Of a stretch of 64,000 bases of DNA, positions 57,945-64,000 are shown one piece after another. The DNA comes from Monodelphis domestica. Taxonomy: Eukaryota > Chordata > Mammalia > Didelphimorphia > Didelphidae. Made by a program: the position numbers and the translations under genes. The stretch is taken from NCBI RefSeq assembly GCF_027887165.1, contig NC_077232.1, positions 18,306,755-18,370,754 on the forward strand, in the 5' to 3' direction. The notes under the pieces were generated by a model. It saw only the letters and a list, made by a program, of their open reading frames with translations, was not told the DNA's origin and did no database searches. The first letter of the stretch is position 1; each line of letters opens with the position of its first letter.

Positions 57945-59014
57945 TGAAAGAAACAAAGAGGCAAAGCTCTAAGCCAGGGGTCCCCAAACTATGGCATGTG
58001 GGTCACATGTGGCCCCCTGAGGCCATTAATCTGGACCCCACCACGCTTCCAGAAGAGGCACCTCTTTCATTGGTGGTCAGTGAGAGGAGCACTGTATGTG
58101 GCGGTTCCACAAAGCATGGCATCGCTTACGTACAGTACTAATTCCAGTGACAAAATCCTTTGTGTGGAGCCTTGTTCTGAGAGTAACTGAAGGAGAACAG
58201 AGCACCACGCAAAGGATAATGTGGCTGCCCAATGGAAGATGTCAGCATGATGAGCTGCGATCTGGGGGAGGAGATTCCTCACTGTGTATACTGCTGCCTA
58301 GTATAGTGGTGGAGGTGATGGGCCTGTGCAAGGTGTGACAGGCCCATCACAACCAGCACTGCAGCCCCCGCTATCCCAGACAGTACTATACAGATTTGTT
58401 CATAGTTGGGTTTTTTTTAATAGTCCTGCCCTCCAACTGTCTGGGGGACAGTGAACTGGCCTCCTGTGAAAAAAGTTTGGGGACCTGTGCTCTATGCCAG
58501 TAACAGGTTTATTGAGAGAACAGTGTCTCTCAGCAAAGCTGGGTCCCTACACTTCTTCACACCCAATGGCAATTGAATGAAGATTTCTCCTTTTATACTC
58601 TAAAATTAGATTACATAAGGAAACATTTCCTGATAGTGAGTAGGGAGAAAAGCTTTTTTTCTAAAGGGGTGAGAGATTCAATGGGTAGGGAATACACTTT
58701 CTGACTTTACACACTGATATGTTTTTGAAAGGGGTGGGATTTACATCTTATAATGAATGGATAATAGCTACTTGAGGAGGTTTCTCAGATTCTTATTGAA
58801 TCGTAATTGGTTAGAATGGCCCATAAATTAATTTTAGGTCATGACCTCCTACAGATATTTCTTAAATTATTGGTAGCCTTTCCATTAGAGAACTCATCTT
58901 CCCATTACTGAGTCACACAATACACAAGTTTTCTTCCTCGAGGACACTCACCTTCCTATTCTGAGTCACATGGTACAAAGTCCCTCTGCCTAAATAGGAC
59001 AAAACCCTATTGCA
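57945..59014 (-). mobile_element. Solo LTR, probably class I or ERVL-type, with a hAT inside
   Basis: On the minus strand it shows GTATAAAAGGAG (plus 58590-58601), then CTCAATAAACC (plus about 58507-58517), then a short U5. That order is typical of an LTR. Likely limits are TGAAAGAAAC at the left and TTGCA at the right, with AAATC and AAATG flanks. Removing the hAT leaves about 550 bp. Fossil, no coding part. Confidence 0.65.
57975..58489 (+). mobile_element. Non-autonomous hAT-type DNA transposon inside the LTR
   Basis: Terminal inverted repeats CAGGGGTCCCCAAACT and AGTTTGGGGACCTGTG enclose 515 bp. The 8-bp flanks CTCTAAGC (57967-57974) and CTCTATGC (58490-58497) differ at one base. The interior is GC-richer than its surroundings and encodes no transposase; the 58096-58338 frame is chance. 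The well-kept ends indicate a fairly recent copy. Confidence 0.88.
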
Positions 59015-59035
59015 AAATGAAGGCTTGATTGAATA

Positions 59036-61720
59036 TAAGAAGTTATAGGAATGACTGCTAATATGAGGCTACAGAGAAAATAGATAAATACCTTGCAGTC
59101 AGGTTGTTTAATGGAGTTATAAAGTTACTATCATTTTATTACTTTCTAGTCAATCATCATCTTTAATTAATCACTTCCTTGGCTAAATATTGGTTGATTC
59201 CAATATCTAGAGTCTTATTTTTTTAAGATGTCAAAGGATTCTCATTCTATTCAGTCCCTCCTCTAATTCAAAGGAAAATTCCTGCATGTTCTTGATGATT
59301 ATTGTAATCTATGGGCAATGCAAGATGTTACAATATGTCTCCCAGAGAGTAGTCCTCTAAGGATCAATGTACAATCCAGAGGGGGAATTCCAGTACTGAG
59401 ACATGCCTCTACAATTATTTATATAAGATTTTTTTTAAATGGGTACAACTTACAGGGAATTTATTACAATTAATGACTACAGGGCAAACAATGAAAGAAC
59501 AATATACTTATTTGAAACTGAGATAGTATGTAAGAAATTAAACTAAATAATGTGGGGTCCTATCACAGTGGTCAAAATAACACATTCTGCTTGATTTTAT
59601 TTTTCTACATTGGTTTCTAGAATATCCTCAAAAACTTAGTCACTCACATTAGAATTTTTTCCAGAGTTATTTTTTTCTTCTTCTCAGAATGTGGAACATT
59701 CTCATTTGTATGATTTTTTAGACATCGTATAGTCTGGAAATTGTAAGGATGATATTAGGAAATAAGTATTGTTTTATTAGTTTAGGGATAAGAAGTAAAG
59801 TGGCTGCTTGAGAAAAGAACTGGAGTTTGAAGTAGACCTGAGAGAGCTTGTTAACAGAGACAAATATGAACAAACCCTCAAATAACAGAAAGTGACTACA
59901 ATTATTACTAGAAGAGTGTTGAGAAACCAAAAATGAATTCAAGTATTCTCATTTCCTAATGGAAAATAGGGGTGAGAAACTGGTTTATCACTAGACTGTG
60001 GATTGTGATCCCCAGAAAAGATCCAGGAAACATGGTAGAACATTCAGAAACTGATGTGTCAGTGGTTAGATTCATGAACCCACCTATTAAATTCAAAAGC
60101 TTTGAGATAATTTGAATAAAACCTTCATTAAGGAAGAGGTTTATAGGGTTTTATTGGTATATTCACCAGCATCTTCCTCTATGGCATATTCATTCTAGCT
60201 GACTATTGCCCATTAGTCATTTTAATAGTATTGAAGGAAATGGTCACATTACTAATTTCCTACATGATCTCCTCAAGAGTAAAATTGTTTTTGGTCAGGT
60301 TCTTTGTGTTGATATTACCCTCCAAAAGGCTCATGGTAGGGCTACTATCAAGTCCTATTATGATAGTCTTCATGAATACAATGGGCTTTCTTTATGACAT
60401 AGACTCATTTAATCTGATAGTCTCAGTCTATACCATATATTCAGAGGGTACCTTAGAACTTGGTAAACTCAATGAATGCTATAGGATCTACTGAGAAGAC
60501 ATCACCAGTTAGTTATTCTATCTATTTTAAGCTAGTCAGACAAACTAACCCTTTTTTCTGTTGGTAAGGATGTAGCTTTATTACAAATGGTACTAGTTAT
60601 TTCATACAATGTATTCTTTTTTTAATAATCAAAATCAGTCCCCTGACCTGTACATTTGTATGAGACACCAAAACTTGAATTTTTAGAGGATACATAATAG
60701 ATGTAGCATCAGTGAAATAACTCTGCTTTTGTTGAGTGGTAACAATATATCTTTGGGGAAAAGTGTTGATCTTTTTAATACAATAAAAAAAAAAACAACT
60801 ATTGCATCCTACCATCATTCCATGGAGAATAGACAGGAATAAATATCTACAGGAACACAAAAAAGGAATAGCACTTATTTCTCATTAAACATCAGATTAC
60901 AGATGATAATAAGTAAAGAATTATCTGGTTGAAATAATGTAAACAAAGTCCCTGATCAATTAGTAAAGGTAGGAATCAATAAAGTATACTTTCCCTTATA
61001 GAAATCAGGCTTAAGGAATGGAATGTGCTTTCTCAGACTGTAACAAGAGATGGTTAAGGGAAGTAGGTGATGCCCCCTCAAGGACGGGATAAACCAGGCA
61101 CAGGAAAAGATATTCAAAGGAAGATCCATCTTCCCAATTAGTGGTATATCTGACTTGTGTCCAATAATATTTAATTGCTCTGGTCAGTCTGCCCCACTCA
61201 TTAAGGCCACATTTCATTTATTTTAAACTTAAAGCCATATGTCCTTCATTAGCTTTGTATGAGCTCATTTTGTCTTTTCACCTCTCTCACATATGTAAAC
61301 CTATAAAAACTCTCTATAACTTTGCCTCAGCAGGCCTTCCCTAGGAAGGCTGCCCTGGCCAGTTAGGTACATATTATTAATCAATAGATTGATAAACAAA
61401 TATTGGTTCCAGTAATTGAACTTCTGGGTGTCTAGACTCACTTAATGAAGTAAACTAATTCATGGTGTTATGATATTTGACATCTCAACAAGGAAAAAAT
61501 ATATTACTGGAACACAGACCATTCATAATGCCTGATGTCTAAATGAGCTTGGATTAAAGAATCTTCAGAACAGATAAACCACTGCTTTAAGCCACCTTAT
61601 ACCTAGGACTCTCATGAGAATTAATAGAATTCTTTTCCATAATATAGTATGTTAGAGGCATTTAGAGTGATTGTCACTACCATTGGTCTTCTGGGATATC
61701 ACTATGAGTGAACAAAGATG
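59036..61720. other. Unit-start segment, copy B (unidentified)
   Basis: Matches copy A (37258-38851) and continues into sequence matching 38852-39090 of unit 4 and 24765-25000 of unit 3 ('gagaattaatagaattc', 'cagaacagataaaccactgctttaagcca'). It is longer than A by about 350 bp near 59200-59540. On the minus strand, short open stretches resemble those of A and C (NLTKNNFTLEEIM near 60250-60320) and include in-frame stops. No gene can be named. Confidence 0.5.
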
Positions 61721-62690
61721 CAGGTTATTTTCTAGGAGTAAATGTGTTCTCTGAGAACCTAGAAGTCTTGATAAGGCATGGGGGTCTATGGTAGGTCTTT
61801 GGTGTTTCTTCCCCCAATGAAACTTCACACTTTCTTTGGACTCAAGGCAGCTGGCACTAGGTCACTAAAAAAGGCATTATTCATCTGCAAAAGTTCAGTG
61901 AACATTAGCAGGCTATGAGAATAATTTCAGCCAATGGTATGATTTGTAAGCTAAAATGCTAATGCCATACATGACCATATTGAGGAAATTTTTGCCCTTA
62001 CTGAGAGAGGTGATGCTATTTATATTCTTTTATATATATATATTTCATATATATATATTTCATATATATATATATAAGATGATCATATATATGATCATCT
62101 TAGAGTACATCTGAAAATTTTATTCAGTCCAGGATGTGACATCTTGGGAAGAAGAATAAGACTTGGAGAATCCACAGAGAAAATCTACTGTAGACTATTT
62201 CATATGAGCATCAATAAGAGCACATATTCATCTAGGAGAAGGAAAATGTTGGTATGGGTGAGTAAAGTACTGTATTCTACATCTCATGGAAGAGGGAATA
62301 CAGAAATATTCTGCTTAGCCATAGAATGCAGATCAGTGAATAATAGCTAGAATTTTGAGGCAAATTTGGTTTCTTCCAAGGAAATATTTTCTTAACAAAT
62401 GGAGGAGTTCCAAACTGGTAAAGTCCTCTGAAGAATTCTTCTTCACCATATCATTCAAGTGGGATATCCACTTACTGAATGTGTTGTAGAGAATATCCCT
62501 TTTCAGGAATGGATAAGGTTTGATGACTTCTGGAACCACCTTGATTCTACTTACTCCTCTATTCAATTCAAGATTTTTCCCTGGACCTTTGGTACCTGAC
62601 CTGATATATATATATAAAACCAACCATTGCATCCAGGTCCCTGAGGCCCTATTGAGGTATATCACTTTTACCTTTTGTTTTCATCTGTCT
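61721..62690. other. Spacer of collapsed unit 5, with an unexplained minus-strand frame
   Basis: No OR remnant is visible. It contains the AT-rich tract (62028-62102) and a 110-codon minus-strand frame at 62665-62333 (with GPGKNLELNRG and FLKRDILYNTFSKWISHLND). That frame has ordinary, non-repetitive composition but no family I recognise. Confidence 0.4.
62028..62102. repeat. (TA)n tract ending in a 28-bp perfect palindrome
   Basis: Three runs of ATATATAT separated by TTTC are followed by a perfect inverted repeat, 62075-62102, with half-site TAAGATGATCATAT. Confidence 0.9.
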
Positions 62691-63144
62691 ATAACCTCAT
62701 ATGCCATTAAGAATATGGAATGTAAAATATGAAAAAATATAATATTCTACCAGTCTCTCAACACATTTGAAATTAAATAGCAAATAATGAGAATATTCAG
62801 GTTTATTTTTAAAATATCAATATCCTTCTTTATCAAAATTGTGAAGACAACTTATGTATTAGTATTTATTATTTATAATGTTAATGAAGGGCAGGATCTA
62901 TGACTTTTGGTCTTTGATTTCCTAGTCCTTAACATGTTTGCTTCTTAGAAGATAAATGAAAAAAAAACAAATTTATTAAGTAATTAGTTTGTACCATGCA
63001 CTATGTTTAGCAGTAAGAAAATAAATACTAAATCATGATACTTCCTAATTTCAAGGAGTTTATTATTTTATAAGCAGTTTGGTCAGATAGAGGTTGGAAA
63101 TCTGAAGATGAAGTCAAGAAGTCCTGAATTTGAAACTAAATTCA
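62691..63144. other. Duplicate of the OR-4 distal 3' flank
   Basis: Matches 52556-52859 and continues into 54381-54540, skipping the LTR at 52860. It therefore represents the uninserted state ('gaatatggaatgtaaaatatg', 'gacttttggtctttgatttcc', 'acttcctaatttcaaggagttta'). Confidence 0.75.
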
Positions 63145-64000
63145 GTAATGTGGAGCTCCCATCACAGTGTTAAAATGGCACACTCTGCTTGATTTTTTTC
63201 TACATTGGTTTCGAGAATATTCTCAAAAAAGCTATCACTCTCACTAGGATTGCTCACAGAGGTATATTTTTATTGAGAATGTTTGATTTGTTAGGGATGG
63301 TATAGTCTGGATATAGACATCAATGTTATGAACCTCAGAAGAAGGATTTAAACTTCAATATAGGAATACTTCCTAACATAATTAATATGGTCAATATATT
63401 TGGTGAGTTACTATCCCACGAACTGCTTTGCTGTCTTTGGAGTTAGTTTTTTTTTTTAATTCCACAGAGACAAATATGAACAACACCTCAGATAACCAAA
63501 AGTGATTCCATGTATTACTAGAAGAGTGATGAGAAGCAAAAAAGAAATGCAAGCATTCTTATTTCTTAAAGGAAAATAAGAATAGGAAACTTGCTTATAA
63601 TTAAGATTGTGAACTATGGTCCCCATAAAAGATCCAGGAAACCTAGGGGGGCATTCAGAAACTGATGTGTCAGTGGTTAGATTCATGAGCTCTGAGATAA
63701 TTTGATTAAAACCTTCATTAAGGAAGAGGCTTCAATAATCTATAGGTTTTTATTGGTGTATTCATCAGACTTCATTTGTGATGGATTAATTCTAGATGAC
63801 TGCTCACTAGTCATTTTAATAGTAGTAAAGAAAATGGTTACATTAATAATTTCCTGCATGATCTCCTCAAGGGTAAAATTGTTTTTGGTCAGATTCTGTG
63901 TGTTGATGTTACCCCCAAAAAGGCTCATGGTAGTGGTACTATCAGACCCTATTTTTAAATTTTATTTTTAATTTATTTTATCTTTTTAAATATTTTATTT
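63145..64000. other. Unit-start segment, copy C, running off the window
   Basis: Matches 37420 (A) and 59545 (B) onward: 'gtggagctcccatcacagtg', 'tctacattggtttcgagaatattctc', 'tagtctggatatagacatca', 'gatccaggaaacc'. The minus-strand open stretch 63928-63740 (NLTKNNFTLEEIM) is the least damaged of the three. The last 50 bp become T/A-rich. Confidence 0.55.

Noticed and set aside
58096-58338. 80-codon frame in the hAT at 57975
   Set aside because: The element is a short non-autonomous type and the frame overlaps another on the opposite strand; no transposase residues seen.

Overview
The window is vertebrate nuclear DNA, almost certainly from a marsupial (metatherian). It is AT-rich and repeat-dense. 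It carries intronless class II olfactory receptor (OR) reading frames, marsupial-type SINEs (a tRNA-derived SINE ending in a 'cctagcccttaccactcc…ttggaaccaatac' body, and MAR1-like SINEs with an RTE-like tail), MIR/THER-type CORE-SINEs, marsupial L1 elements, solo retroviral LTRs and small hAT-type DNA transposons. An opossum such as Monodelphis is the closest fit from memory of these repeats, but the species cannot be fixed from sequence alone. There are no rRNA or tRNA genes, CRISPR arrays or bacterial features.

The only convincing genes are four tandem plus-strand receptors of one OR subfamily, best matched from memory to OR5B (OR5B21-like). They are OR-1 (7978-8934, intact), OR-2 (23642-24469, a multiply damaged and 3'-truncated pseudogene), OR-3 (35594-36547, intact) and OR-4 (49240-50196, intact). 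Each has a polypyrimidine tract and CAG 3' splice site 16-21 nt upstream of the first ATG, which fits the usual OR layout of distant non-coding 5' exon(s) plus one coding exon.

The genes sit in tandemly duplicated units of about 12-14 kb. Unit 1 runs from about 2110 to 10900, unit 2 from about 11275 to 24469, unit 3 from about 24765 to 36560, and unit 4 from about 37258 to 52860, resuming at 54381-54540. Every unit shares the same ordered ancient repeats 5' of the gene. Units 2-4 also hold a plus-strand L1 just upstream of the receptor, absent from unit 1, and each copy has been deleted and reinserted into differently. OR-1 and OR-4 keep a matching 3' flank. OR-2 lost its end to an unidentified 295-bp GC-rich piece, and OR-3's 3' flank is replaced by a minus-strand L1 ORF2 fragment.

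Right of OR-4 (52.1-59.0 kb) is a repeat landfill: LTR within LTR, SINEs, a minus-strand L1, and an LTR interrupted by a hAT element. From 59036 the beginning of a unit reappears. At 62690 the end of an OR 3' flank reappears, and at 63145 the beginning of yet another unit runs off the window. I read this as a fifth unit that lost its receptor, with a sixth starting at the edge. The unit-start segment (present at 37258, 59036 and 63145) has short conserved open stretches on the minus strand that I could not identify; it is the least explained sequence here. Together the genes would give odorant-responsive GPCRs, each expressed in its own subset of olfactory neurons. I see no pathway or operon-like cooperation beyond cluster membership.
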